NCBI RefSeq assembly: GCF_018595715.1
Contig: NZ_JAHEOJ010000017.1
Coordinates: 1-64,000, forward strand
DNA length: 64,000 nucleotides
Reading direction: 5' to 3'
Origin: Glaciecola sp. XM2
Lineage (GTDB): Bacteria; Pseudomonadota; Gammaproteobacteria; Enterobacterales; Alteromonadaceae
Both the position numbers and the translations under genes were made by a program. Below the pieces are notes generated by a model. The model saw only the letters and a program-made list of their open reading frames with translations, ran no database searches and was not told the origin of the DNA. This document shows, one piece after another, positions 55,151 to 64,000 of the stretch. Each line of letters begins with the position of its first letter. Within the stretch, counting starts at the first letter, position 1.

Positions 55151-57069
55151 TGTTGCTCTTGGTTACGTGGTGGGGCGAACTGTCTGCGTTTTTGTGCTTC
55201 CATCAGCATTTTGCGTTGTAGCAAATAAGCTGGGTCGTCAGGTACTTTATTCATTAAGGTTTGCAGACGTTGTAATTCCTCTCGTTCTTGCGGTGTTAAG
55301 TCGCTTTGATTTATCGCCTGAACAGGTTGTTGTTCGTTTTCATCGCTTTGACCTTGTTGCTCTTGCTCCAAGGACTGTGCGTCTTGCTGTTGTGATTGCT
55401 CATCGCCTTGTTCATTTTGCTGTTCTTGCTGAGCGTCGTTTTGCTCATCGCTTTGCTCTTGAGAATTGTCACTTGGTGCAGGATCACTGTTTTGTTGATT
55501 CTGTGAACCTTCGCCCTGCTGATCTTGTGACTGTTCTTGCTCAGACTGCTCTGCGTCACCTTCTTGTTGCGAGTCGCTGTTTTCAGATTGTTGCTGGTCT
55601 TGTTGAGAGTCTTGCTCTTGGTTCTCGTTGTCTTGTTGCTCTTGCTGCTCAAGCAACTCTTCTAACAAGGCTTTGTTAGCCGCGGCACGCTCGTGCTCGC
55701 TGTCAATTTGTAATACCTTTTCATAGGCATCAATGGCATCTTGCAATTGCCCTAGTTTTGCAAGCGCGTTGCCTTGATTATAGATGCTGTGAAGACCGTC
55801 TCCTTGCTGAAATAGCTCTAAAGCCGTTTGATAGTCACCGGCTTTATAAGCTGAGGCAGCGCGCCAGTTGATATCATTAAAAATGTTTTGAGCTTGCTCA
55901 AACTCGCCATTCTCAAACGCCCGTTGACCTTTTTGATTATCATTAAGAAATAGATTTGATAAACCATCACCCCCCTGACTTGGAGTAGGCTGCTGAGAAA
56001 CGTCGTCGCTCGATAAGTTTTGAGCCATAGCCGGTTTGCTCACAGGAAACGATAAGACAGCGATAAATGCAAAACTGAATAAAACCCCTTTGCGAAATAA
56101 CAAGGCCACAATTGGCAATGCAGCCACTAATAAAAGAGCTCCCATATCGCGCCATGCATCGCCGGTGCTTTGCTCACTGCTTTGCTGCCTAATTTGATCT
56201 AAGCGATTGCTATTAAGCAACATTGACTGAATATCGCTGTCATCAATGGTCATTCGGGTGCTTCTCGCATTTGATGCGTTTACACCTTGGTTTATATAGT
56301 CGGTATTTAGCTTAGGGATAACGATATTACCACTGTTATCTTTTAGCAGCGTGCCGTCAGTTAACTGAATAGGCGCGCCATCTTGTGTACCAATAGTGAG
56401 CACGGAGAATTCGTATCTGCTTTCATTAATTAACGCGCGTATTGGCGCGATATCTTTGTAGTTAATGCCATCGGTTATCCAGTAAATATGGCCATGCTGA
56501 TACCCTGCATTGTCTAGCAGTTGTATGGCTTCCAACAGTCCTAATTCAGGGTTGCTGCCCATAGAGGGCATAATTTCAGGGCGTAAGCTTGGAATTAAGT
56601 TTTCTAGCGTTGCAATATCTTCGGTCAACGGGCTGATGGTAAATGCATCTCCTGCATAAGCTACCAAACCGACCTCACCATCATTGATTTCTTTGATCAG
56701 GTCTATGGCTTTAAAGTTCGCTCTGGCGAGACGACTTGGCGTCACATCAGTAGCGCGCATCGAAAGTGACATATCCATTACCAATACACGGCCTGAATCT
56801 GTTTGATAAACGGGCTGGGGAAGCTTCTCCCAGGTAGGCCCGGCCAACGCGAAACATGCAATGATGAAGGCTAAAATTAGCCAAATGTAAGCCTGCTTGC
56901 TTTGTGTTTGGCCATTTGACACTACCAAATGCTGATGCAAGTGCATTGGCAAAATTTGGCGCCATTCGCTACGTTTAAACGAGGCTCGCATCCAAAAAAT
57001 ACCGAGTATGATGAATACTGGAATTAACAGTAATACTAGCGGGCGCAAAAAATGAAAGGTTTCAAACAT
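55144..57069 (-). CDS. batB: BatB-BatC fusion: VWA domain plus TPR and Gln/Glu-rich tail
   Basis: 641 aa. Two N-terminal helices, a VWA domain (~88-290) with MIDAS DMSLSMRATD, a TM helix (~315-335), then TPR repeats (~385-465; GDYQTALELFQQGDGL, AIDAYEKVLQIDSEHERA). Residues ~470-590 are a very Gln/Glu/Asp/Asn/Ser-rich low-complexity stretch. The VWA and TPR parts are BatB and BatC in Bacteroides. It overlaps batA by 8 bp. Membrane-anchored in the cell envelope. Confidence 0.92.
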   Translation of the reverse strand: MFETFHFLRPLVLLLIPVFIILGIFWMRASFKRSEWRQILPMHLHQHLVVSNGQTQSKQAYIWLILAFIIACFALAGPTWEKLPQPVYQTDSGRVLVMDMSLSMRATDVTPSRLARANFKAIDLIKEINDGEVGLVAYAGDAFTISPLTEDIATLENLIPSLRPEIMPSMGSNPELGLLEAIQLLDNAGYQHGHIYWITDGINYKDIAPIRALINESRYEFSVLTIGTQDGAPIQLTDGTLLKDNSGNIVIPKLNTDYINQGVNASNARSTRMTIDDSDIQSMLLNSNRLDQIRQQSSEQSTGDAWRDMGALLLVAALPIVALLFRKGVLFSFAFIAVLSFPVSKPAMAQNLSSDDVSQQPTPSQGGDGLSNLFLNDNQKGQRAFENGEFEQAQNIFNDINWRAASAYKAGDYQTALELFQQGDGLHSIYNQGNALAKLGQLQDAIDAYEKVLQIDSEHERAAANKALLEELLEQQEQQDNENQEQDSQQDQQQSENSDSQQEGDAEQSEQEQSQDQQGEGSQNQQNSDPAPSDNSQEQSDEQNDAQQEQQNEQGDEQSQQQDAQSLEQEQQGQSDENEQQPVQAINQSDLTPQEREELQRLQTLMNKVPDDPAYLLQRKMLMEAQKRRQFAPPRNQEQQW

Positions 57070-58102
57070 CTTGTGCTCCTCTTGTATCAGAGATATTCGT
57101 TTGCCTTTGACGTTTATGCTGTAAAAGTGATTTACCGATGCCTACTATCAGCATGAGTGCACTTAGTCCCATGGCCAGCGCTAATGGGTAATAAAATAGT
57201 GCGCTTTGCGGGCGCATTTTTTGAGAATTTCCCTCGATAGGTTCGAGCGTATCGAGCAATTGATAGATATTAAAGAGCTCTTGTGTATCTCTTGCTCTAA
57301 AATATTGCCCACCGGTTTCTCTGGCCAGCGAACTCAGTAATCTCTCATCCAACTCTTGCGAGGGGTTAATCGTACGCTGCCCAAAAAAGCTATTTACCAC
57401 TTGTTCGTCGGCGCCGACACCAATTGTGTATATGGTGACTTTATTCGCTTTGGCTAACTGCAAGGATTGTTCTGGTGTGATATTGCCAGCGGTGTTTTGG
57501 CCATCGGTTAGAAGCACTAATACGCGGTTAGACTCTTCTTTTTCACTAAAACGTTTTACCGCAAGTCCTATAGCATCGCCAATGGCTGTGCGCTCACCCA
57601 CTAGCCCTATGGCTGATTCATCTAGCAGCGTTTGCACGGTGCTGCGGTCAAAGGTCAGCGGTGCTTGTAAATAGGCGGTGTCGGCAAACAAAATAAGCCC
57701 TAGTCGGTCGCCTACGCGTCGCTCGATGAAGTCTGCCAGTACATATTTAATCATGGTAAGGCGATTCACTTCACGCCCTTGTATGCGCATGTCGGTTTGT
57801 TTCATACTCCCAGACAAGTCAACCGCTAGCATCAAATCTCGGCCTTCGCTAGGAATCGATATTGCTTCGCCTAGCCACTGCGGGCGAGCAGACGCAGTCA
57901 CCAGCAGCGCCCAGATAAGATATGCAAATAGCGTAAAGTACGCGGTTTTTTTAACACGCTGAGTCTGAGGCTGCGTAATGTTTTGAAGATTAGGCACGCG
58001 AAGTGCCGCCGATTGCGCCGTTGACTTAGGTGGCGTAAAGCGCCGAATGATAAACGGCACGGGTAACAGTGCAAACATCCAAGGCCAAACGAACTCAAAC
58101 AT
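57062..58102 (-). CDS. batA: BatA (VWA domain membrane protein)
   Basis: 346 aa. N-terminal membrane helices (~5-20, ~55-75), VWA domain (~85-280) with MIDAS DLSGSMKQTD and TDGQNTAG, and a C-terminal TM helix (ALFYYPLALAMGLSALMLIVG). It overlaps the DUF4381 gene by 8 bp. Bat proteins are linked to aerotolerance and envelope stress in Bacteroides and Leptospira; the role here is unknown. Confidence 0.93.
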   Translation of the reverse strand: MFEFVWPWMFALLPVPFIIRRFTPPKSTAQSAALRVPNLQNITQPQTQRVKKTAYFTLFAYLIWALLVTASARPQWLGEAISIPSEGRDLMLAVDLSGSMKQTDMRIQGREVNRLTMIKYVLADFIERRVGDRLGLILFADTAYLQAPLTFDRSTVQTLLDESAIGLVGERTAIGDAIGLAVKRFSEKEESNRVLVLLTDGQNTAGNITPEQSLQLAKANKVTIYTIGVGADEQVVNSFFGQRTINPSQELDERLLSSLARETGGQYFRARDTQELFNIYQLLDTLEPIEGNSQKMRPQSALFYYPLALAMGLSALMLIVGIGKSLLQHKRQRQTNISDTRGAQDV

Positions 58103-58577
58103 CGATTAACCCCTTTTTAGGTGGTAATGCATGCTCGACCCAGCGTGTAGCATATTCAACGAGTTGCTCATTTTTCGCAAGTGTAGTGCGCTGATCATAT
58201 TGCCAGTTTGCTAAGCTGACTAATACGTCACACACTTCTTGATGGTCGGCCTTAGTATACAGACGTTTTAAAAGATGTTGCCACGCTCCCCCATGACTTT
58301 GTAATACATGTTGCTCTGGGAGATAAGCATTCGCGGCGGTTTTTAGAATGTGGTGCACTTGTATGGCTGCCTGCGCATCGTTCATTGAGATTGCATTGAG
58401 TGCACGCAAACTCGCCTTTTTATCTGCAAGCTTACGTTTGCGATGCATAAACCAAAAAATGCATCCGGTAATAAGCAATATTGTGAATACGATGATTAGC
58501 CAATAGCCGAGTGCTAATGGCCAAGCGTCCACTTGTTCGGGAAGATGAATGTCGGCTAATTGGCCTAAAGGGTTCAA
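58095..58577 (-). CDS. DUF4381 membrane protein
   Basis: 160 aa. One TM helix (~24-48, YWLIIVFTILLITGCIFWFM) followed by a cytosolic helical domain of about 110 residues. This is the standard companion between DUF58 and BatA in MoxR/Bat operons. It overlaps the DUF58 gene by 4 bp. Confidence 0.88.
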   Translation of the reverse strand: MNPLGQLADIHLPEQVDAWPLALGYWLIIVFTILLITGCIFWFMHRKRKLADKKASLRALNAISMNDAQAAIQVHHILKTAANAYLPEQHVLQSHGGAWQHLLKRLYTKADHQEVCDVLVSLANWQYDQRTTLAKNEQLVEYATRWVEHALPPKKGLIDV

Positions 58578-59551
58578 AGTGCAGTCCCCATCTCAAAACC
58601 ACGGTTGCGCGCGACTAGCTGCTCATCCAATACTTGTCCTGCGCTAACAATGCGTGGCTGCACACGGGCTTTACTCAAATCTTGCTTCAGACGCGTTAGA
58701 CGCGCCATCTGGTCGAGTTGATAACGTGTTGCTTGGTTGTCGTCTCCTAGCACGAGACTGCCTCTGTTGACGCCGTCTGTAACGCTGAGTATTAGCGAAC
58801 TGCCGCTGTGTGGCAAAGCCTGTTCGAAAGGATCCTGAATCAGCGTGAATTTCACTTCGCAATGACGACTGATATCACCAATTAACGACAAATGTGCTTG
58901 TTCTATCCCGTAAGCATCCGACAAAATATGAATCAGGCTGCCAGGTTTGGCTAAATAATGCATGCGCTGCAGCGCCTTTAACAGCGCTTGATTGCCAGGT
59001 GTTGCTGGTTGGGTTTGTTGACTCGTTTCGGTTTGCAATCGTGCTAGGCTATTGAGGTAATGAAGCGCGTTTTTTGTTTGCGCGCGGGGTTTGCACTCTA
59101 TATCGTCATGCTCGTTAAATACGATACCACCTAATTTATCCCCACGGCCCACCGCTGCCCAACTGATAAGCGCTGCCATGTGTGCCGCTTGCACCGATTT
59201 ATATAATAACTGGGTGCCAAAGTGCATGGTCGATGTCATATCAACAAACACAAAAACGGGTCGTTCTCGTTCTTCCCTAAAGATTTTGGTGTGGGTTTTG
59301 CCAGTACGCGCTGTCACGCGCCAGTCGATACTGCGAATATCATCGCCAGGTTGGTAATGTCGTGCTTCATCAAACTCCATGCCGCGACCTTTAAAAAGGG
59401 ACCGTTCACCACCTGCTAATTGGCTTGCAGAGCGCGAGCTTGGGGCGATGGCAAGCATGTGCGCCAGTGCTTTGTAGCGCAAAAGCTCGGGCATATCTAC
59501 CGACACGCCATTGCTTTGTAACTTTGCTAAATCCTGCTCTACCTGATACAT
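58574..59551 (-). CDS. DUF58 domain protein
   Basis: 325 aa. DUF58 signature FDEARHYQPGDDIRSIDWRV near residue 80-100, followed by a VWA-like fold with DMTSTM. No membrane helix, so probably cytosolic. It acts with the MoxR AAA+ protein, 26 bp upstream, in many bacteria. Confidence 0.92.
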   Translation of the reverse strand: MYQVEQDLAKLQSNGVSVDMPELLRYKALAHMLAIAPSSRSASQLAGGERSLFKGRGMEFDEARHYQPGDDIRSIDWRVTARTGKTHTKIFREERERPVFVFVDMTSTMHFGTQLLYKSVQAAHMAALISWAAVGRGDKLGGIVFNEHDDIECKPRAQTKNALHYLNSLARLQTETSQQTQPATPGNQALLKALQRMHYLAKPGSLIHILSDAYGIEQAHLSLIGDISRHCEVKFTLIQDPFEQALPHSGSSLILSVTDGVNRGSLVLGDDNQATRYQLDQMARLTRLKQDLSKARVQPRIVSAGQVLDEQLVARNRGFEMGTAL

Positions 59552-59577
59552 GCTAAGTGGTGCCTCTTTGATGCGGG

Positions 59578-60546
59578 TTATGGCACCGGTACAAGCTGTG
59601 CAATATTGGCAATGACTTTGTTTGCATCAATGCCTTGCGCCTGTGCCTGATAACTTAATATCAGTCTATGGCGCAGGACGTTCTCAAGCATGGCTAACAC
59701 ATCTTCAGGGGCAACAAAGTCTCGGCCATTTAACCAAGCGTGGGCTCTTGCGCAGCGCTCTAGGGCGATGGTGGCGCGCGGACTAGCGCCAATCTCAATC
59801 CATTGACGAAGTTCATCGCTGTAAGCTTGAGGTTTTCGAGTGGCCATGATCAGTTGCACAATATACGTTTCGATGGCTTCAGACATGTGGATTTCAAGTA
59901 TCGATTTACGTGCAGCCTTTATATCGAGTTGTGAAAGCTTATCCACCTCAGCGGGTAATGCATGATTAATTTCATCAAGCGACTCGCCGCGATTGAGTTT
60001 GAGGATTTTGAGTTCGGTATCTGCATCTGGGTAATCAATTTCAACATGCATCAAGAAACGGTCTAATTGCGCCTCAGGAAGAGGGTATGTTCCCTCTTGT
60101 TCAAGCGGGTTTTGCGTTGCCATAACTAAAAATAACTCAGGTAGGGCATAGGTTTTACTGCCTACGGTGATTTGTCGTTCGGCCATCGCCTCTAAGAGTG
60201 CAGACTGCACCTTTGCCGGCGCACGGTTTATTTCATCTGCTAGTACCAGGTTGTGAAACAAAGGACCTTGTTGAAAAATGAATTCGCCAGTTTCTGGGCG
60301 ATATATATCAGTGCCTGTCAGATCTGCTGGCAACAAGTCAGGGGTAAACTGGACGCGGTGAAAATTAGCATCGATACCATCAGATAGTGCGTTTACCGCT
60401 CGGGTTTTTGCAAGCCCTGGAGGCCCTTCAACGAGAATATGACCATCGGCAAGTAATGCAATAATAATGCTTTGCGTGAGCTCAGTTTGCCCAATAACCT
60501 GCGAGTTTAAATGAGATAAAAGTTGTTTAATTTGATTAACTGCCAT
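59578..60546 (-). CDS. MoxR family AAA+ ATPase
   Basis: 322 aa. Walker A GPPGLAKTRAV, Walker B LVLADEINRAP, sensor FLVMATQNPLEQEGTYPLPEAQ and an AAA lid. It starts the MoxR-DUF58-DUF4381-BatA-BatBC-BatD operon and is thought to act as a chaperone that assembles or regulates the VWA proteins. Confidence 0.95.
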   Translation of the reverse strand: MAVNQIKQLLSHLNSQVIGQTELTQSIIIALLADGHILVEGPPGLAKTRAVNALSDGIDANFHRVQFTPDLLPADLTGTDIYRPETGEFIFQQGPLFHNLVLADEINRAPAKVQSALLEAMAERQITVGSKTYALPELFLVMATQNPLEQEGTYPLPEAQLDRFLMHVEIDYPDADTELKILKLNRGESLDEINHALPAEVDKLSQLDIKAARKSILEIHMSEAIETYIVQLIMATRKPQAYSDELRQWIEIGASPRATIALERCARAHAWLNGRDFVAPEDVLAMLENVLRHRLILSYQAQAQGIDANKVIANIAQLVPVP

Positions 60547-60912
60547 TTAGCGACCTGTTTTTATTACTAATGTTGACGGTTTTCGCCTTGTTGACCGATA
60601 TAGGGGCGAGCATGATGAAATACAATAAATAACTTTGTTTTAAGGCACAATACGCTCAGCTTATCCCCACGTCAGACTCTATAATGCCATGTTGGTTCGT
60701 AAAATATCGGCATGTTATGTATATATTTTTTCTTATCAAGACTTATGCGCTAATGCTCATTGCTTACGTACACAATCAGGGTAAGTATCAAAAGCTAGCT
60801 GCTTTTTGAGGTTATTAGACTATGCTTTACCCATATTAAACGAGCTAATATCACTCCCATTTTGATTAGTTAGGTTGTTATGCAGCGATAAATTTGCGTT
60901 TAGCGGTGCACT
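60547..60912. other. Divergent intergenic region between moxR and fadI
   Basis: About 400 bp AT-rich non-coding DNA holding promoters for both directions. The fadI side has a clear -35 and a FadR-like operator (60913-60942). I see no gene or other structure in the rest. Confidence 0.5.
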
Positions 60913-60942
60913 TTGACACAATTGGGTGGTCAGACCAGATAT
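60913..60942 (+). promoter_or_regulatory. fadIJ promoter with FadR-like operator
   Basis: A perfect -35 TTGACA (60913-60918) is followed by a palindrome TGGTCAGACCA (60927-60937) inside the spacer, and an AGATAT(T) -10 at 60937-60942. The palindrome matches the core of the gammaproteobacterial FadR box (TGGTCnGACCA). Repressor bound there would block polymerase, with long-chain acyl-CoA relieving it. No fadR gene is in the window. Confidence 0.65.
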
Positions 60943-60971
60943 TAAGAAGGTTTACATCGTGAGGAAACACT

Positions 60972-62282
60972 ATGTCAAGTAAACAAAATTTAAAGACCCA
61001 TGGCGGCGATCGCATAGCGATTGTGGCGGGTTTACGTTCGCCGTTTGCGAAAATGGCGACCTACTTTCACGGTGTGCCTGCCGTTGACCTAGGTAAAATG
61101 GTAGTAAATGAACTATTAGTACGCAACGAGCTTGACCCCGCGCTTGTAGAGCAAGTTGTCTACGGTCAAGTGGTACAGATGCCAGAGGCGCCTAACATTG
61201 CTCGTGAAATTGTGTTGGGAACGGGCATGAATGTGCATACTGATGCTTATAGCGTATCGCGCGCATGTGCGACGAGTTTTCAATCTACCGTAAACGTTTT
61301 AGAGTCAATGCTAGTTGGCAATATCGAAGTAGGTATTGCTGGCGGTGCCGATTCGACGTCGGTATCACCTATTGGTGTATCTAAAAAGCTTGCTCGTGCT
61401 TTAGTAGACCTTCAAAAAGCTAAAACCATGGGCCAAAAATTTGCCATTTTTAAACGCTTAGGTATGAAAGATCTTTTACCTGTGCCACCAGCCGTTGCTG
61501 AGTATTCCACTGGACTTTCAATGGGACAAACAGCCGAGCAAATGGCAAAAACTCACGGAATTTCTCGCAGTGATCAAGACGCCTTAGCTCATCGCTCCCA
61601 TTCTCGCGCTGCTCAAAACTGGGAAGCCGGAAATTTAGATTCAGAAGTTATGACCGCATATGCCGAACCTTATAAAGGCGCGTTAGGAAAAGACAACAAC
61701 GTGCGCTTTGATTCAACCGTTGAAGGCTATGCCAAGTTACGTCCAGTGTTTGATAAAAAGCACGGCACGGTAACTGCTGCAAACGCCACGCCATTAACTG
61801 ACGGTGCGTCCGCTGTGTTGATGATGACAGAGAGCAAAGCAAAAGCACTCGGTTATAAGCCCTTAGGTTATATCAAGAGCTATGCATTTGCTGCCATCGA
61901 CGTATGGGAAGATATGTTAATGGGTCCATCTTATGCCACGCCCATTGCGCTTGACCGAGCGGGCATGACTTTGTCTGACCTTACCCTGATAGAAATGCAC
62001 GAAGCGTTTGCCGCGCAAACCTTAGCGAATATTAAGATGTTTGCTAGTGATACTTTTGCTAAAGAAAAGCTTGGTAGAAGCAAAGCAACGGGCGAAATTG
62101 ATATGGATAAGTTCAACCAAATGGGTAGCTCCATTGCCTACGGACATCCATTTGCCGCTACCGGAACACGAATGATTACACAGATGCTAAATGACCTGAA
62201 TCGCAAAGGCGGCGGAACCGGTTTGTTGACTGCATGTGCCGCAGGCGGTTTAGGCGCAGCGATGATTGTGGAGACAGAATAA
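60972..62282 (+). CDS. fadI: Acetyl-CoA C-acyltransferase FadI
   Basis: 436 aa. Thiolase of fatty-acid beta-oxidation, anaerobic-type complex partner of FadJ. Active-site Cys in [15 protein letters not shown], catalytic His in [11 protein letters not shown] and second Cys in [17 protein letters not shown] seven bases before ATG 60972. Its TAA overlaps the fadJ ATG by one base, so the subunits are coupled. Confidence 0.96.
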   Translation: MSSKQNLKTHGGDRIAIVAGLRSPFAKMATYFHGVPAVDLGKMVVNELLVRNELDPALVEQVVYGQVVQMPEAPNIAREIVLGTGMNVHTDAYSVSRACATSFQSTVNVLESMLVGNIEVGIAGGADSTSVSPIGVSKKLARALVDLQKAKTMGQKFAIFKRLGMKDLLPVPPAVAEYSTGLSMGQTAEQMAKTHGISRSDQDALAHRSHSRAAQNWEAGNLDSEVMTAYAEPYKGALGKDNNVRFDSTVEGYAKLRPVFDKKHGTVTAANATPLTDGASAVLMMTESKAKALGYKPLGYIKSYAFAAIDVWEDMLMGPSYATPIALDRAGMTLSDLTLIEMHEAFAAQTLANIKMFASDTFAKEKLGRSKATGEIDMDKFNQMGSSIAYGHPFAATGTRMITQMLNDLNRKGGGTGLLTACAAGGLGAAMIVETE

Positions 62283-64000
62283 TGAGTGCATTTACCTTAG
62301 CTAAGCAAGATAACGGAATCGCTATCCTCACCATGGATGTACCTGGTGAAACGATGAATACCTTGAAAGGTGACTTTGCCGATGAAATATCCACCATCTT
62401 GGACAGCATCGAACAAGACAGCGAGATAAAAGGTGTCGTTCTAACGAGTGGTAAAAAAGATTCATTTGTCGCAGGTGCTGATGTAACGATGCTTGCAAAA
62501 TGTGAGTCTGCTGAAGAAGCTGAAGCGCTTTCTACGGCAGGTCAGCAGATGTTTAATCGCTTAGAGAACTCTAAAAAGACCATTGTTGCAGCTATCCATG
62601 GCCCGGCTCTAGGCGGCGGCTTAGAGTTAGCATTAGCGTGTCATTACCGCGTATGTAGCGACAGTAGCAAAACACAATTGGGTTTACCAGAAGTTCAGTT
62701 AGGCCTTTTACCTGGGAGCAGCGGCACACAGCGTTTACCTGCGCTCATTGGTGTGCAACAAGCCATGAAAATGATGCTTACTGGTGCACCTGTCCGCGCA
62801 AAACAAGCCAAAAAGTATGGCATTGTGGATGATATGGTGCCTGAATCCATTCTTATGCAAGTTGCGATTGAGATGGCTTCTCAACCAATTAAAAAGCGTA
62901 AATCTACCAAGTCGTTTGGTACAAAAATGCTCGAAGACACGGCCATGGGCCGTAAGTTGCTGTTCAAAAAGGCAAGAGAACAAACGCTCTCGAAAACGAA
63001 AGGAAACTATCCTGCGCCAATGTACATCATTGATTGCATTGAAGCGGGCTTAAGCAACTCCGCTAAAGGGTATGCTACCGAGGCGCGTTTATTCGGAAAG
63101 TTGGTGATGACCAAAGAGTCAAAACAGCTTCGCGAAATATTCTTTGCTACCACAGAAATGAAGAAGGAAAACGGTGTGGATGGCGTTGCACCTAAAAAGG
63201 TCAAAAAGGCCGGTGTGCTCGGCGGTGGCTTGATGGGCGGCGGTATCTCTTTCGTTACCGCGACCAAGGCAAAAGTGCCGGTACGCATCAAAGATATCAA
63301 CGAAAACGGTATTGCCGGTGCCATCAAGTACAGCTACGACATCCTGAACAAAAAAGTGAAAAAGCGCTTTATGCTCAATTCACAAATGCAAAAGCAACTA
63401 TCTAACATTACCGGTTGTTTAGATTACAGTGGATATAAGCATGTCGATATTGTGGTAGAGGCGGTCTTTGAAGATCTTGGCTTGAAACAAAACATGGTGG
63501 CAGACATCGAGGCACACTGTGCCCCTGAAACGATATTTGCATCTAATACATCGTCTATCCCTATTGGCGATATCGCAGCAAAAGCAGAGCGTCCAGAAAA
63601 TGTAATTGGTCTGCATTATTTCTCTCCGGTAGATAAAATGCCGTTGGCAGAAGTAATACCTCATGAGAAGACCTCTGATGAAGTTATTTCTACCACCGTC
63701 GAGTTTGCTAAGAAACAAGGTAAAACGCCTATCGTTGTGAAAGACGGCGCCGGTTTTTATGTGAATCGCATCTTGGCGCCTTACATGAGTGAAGCAGGCT
63801 ACTTGGCGATGGAAGGTCAAGCCGTAGATGCTATTGACAGAGCGTTGGTTAATTTTGGCTTCCCAGTAGGTGCCTTTAAACTGTTAGACGAAGTTGGCAT
63901 CGATGTTGGTACCAAAATCATTCCAATACTGAAAGCTCAGTTTGGCGATAGATTCTCGGCGCCAGACGCATTTGACAAATTGCTTGAAGAAGGCCGAAAA
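62282..64000 (+). CDS. fadJ: Fatty acid oxidation complex alpha subunit FadJ (3' end missing)
   Basis: 573 codons are present, without a stop, of the ~710 expected; the gene leaves the window. The enoyl-CoA hydratase domain (~1-190) has HGPALGGGLELALACHYRV and GLPEVQLGLLPGSSGTQRLP. The 3-hydroxyacyl-CoA dehydrogenase domain starts at ~300 with NAD motif VLGGGLMGGGISFV and has the catalytic GLHYFSPVDKMPLAEVI and VVKDGAGFYVNRIL. It starts at ATG 62282, sharing a base with the fadI stop. Confidence 0.95.
   Translation, partial: MSAFTLAKQDNGIAILTMDVPGETMNTLKGDFADEISTILDSIEQDSEIKGVVLTSGKKDSFVAGADVTMLAKCESAEEAEALSTAGQQMFNRLENSKKTIVAAIHGPALGGGLELALACHYRVCSDSSKTQLGLPEVQLGLLPGSSGTQRLPALIGVQQAMKMMLTGAPVRAKQAKKYGIVDDMVPESILMQVAIEMASQPIKKRKSTKSFGTKMLEDTAMGRKLLFKKAREQTLSKTKGNYPAPMYIIDCIEAGLSNSAKGYATEARLFGKLVMTKESKQLREIFFATTEMKKENGVDGVAPKKVKKAGVLGGGLMGGGISFVTATKAKVPVRIKDINENGIAGAIKYSYDILNKKVKKRFMLNSQMQKQLSNITGCLDYSGYKHVDIVVEAVFEDLGLKQNMVADIEAHCAPETIFASNTSSIPIGDIAAKAERPENVIGLHYFSPVDKMPLAEVIPHEKTSDEVISTTVEFAKKQGKTPIVVKDGAGFYVNRILAPYMSEAGYLAMEGQAVDAIDRALVNFGFPVGAFKLLDEVGIDVGTKIIPILKAQFGDRFSAPDAFDKLLEEGRK

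Noticed and set aside
55167-55679. 170-codon plus-strand frame opposite the BatB-BatC gene
   Set aside because: It is an artefact of the CAG/CAA/GAA-rich repeat on the coding strand.
63419-63820. 133-codon minus-strand frame
   Set aside because: It is antisense to well-conserved fadJ dehydrogenase motifs.

Overview
The window is a 64 kb piece of a gammaproteobacterial chromosome, most likely from a marine member of the Alteromonadales (Alteromonas/Glaciecola relatives). I infer this from the moderate GC content, the gene order dnaX-ybaB-recR-htpG-adk, fadI/fadJ, a Mrp-type cation antiporter operon, DUF3379 with an ECF sigma factor, and the large number of cyclic-di-GMP proteins. It starts in the last bases of a 5S rRNA gene, so it is the edge of an rRNA operon. 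It ends inside fadJ.

Layout. 1-83: 5S rRNA end and terminator. 252-6597 (minus): a four-gene signalling operon with two REC-GGDEF-EAL proteins, a membrane histidine kinase and a lone receiver. 7231-15078 (plus): a small membrane protein, apt, dnaX (with a programmed frameshift site), ybaB, an exported methyltransferase-like protein, recR, htpG and adk. 15164-20681: GMC oxidoreductase, DUF6482, DUF2244, a small conserved-looking protein, a Cys/Met-type PLP enzyme and an unknown anchored protein. 20736-28205 (minus): a ten-gene Mrp/Mbh-like Na+/H+ antiporter operon. 28531-29070 (minus): ibpA-like Hsp20 with a heat-shock promoter and a ROSE-like RNA thermometer. 29117-38391 (minus): the histidine pathway hisGDCBHAF plus hisIE, with a complete His-codon attenuator; a plus-strand diguanylate cyclase sits between hisF and hisIE. 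38509-39309 (plus): a structured leader and two small unknown genes. 39345-43999 (minus): sulfate activation (cysC, cysQ, cysN) and an SLC13 permease. 44215-46973 (minus): putP with an EAL-HDOD protein. 47161-48367 (minus): an ECF sigma factor and DUF3379. 48673-51164: a flavoprotein and a convergent cysteine-synthase-like enzyme. 51240-51476: a decayed IS3-family remnant. 51550-60546 (minus): the MoxR-DUF58-DUF4381-BatA-BatBC-BatD operon followed by a DUF885 lipoprotein. 60913-64000 (plus): fadI-fadJ behind a FadR-like operator.

The genes are mostly chromosomal housekeeping with dense regulatory RNA and c-di-GMP signalling. The most interesting items are: the c-di-GMP operon, whose two hybrid proteins have opposite degenerate domains; the dnaX slippery heptamer with a downstream stem-loop and an immediate -1 frame stop; the ROSE-like thermometer of ibpA; the textbook his attenuator in an otherwise split his operon; the antiporter operon with Mbh-like gene order and three complete D-type subunits; and a leader with mutually exclusive hairpins upstream of two unknown genes. 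No CRISPR array, prophage, tRNA or intact insertion sequence was seen.
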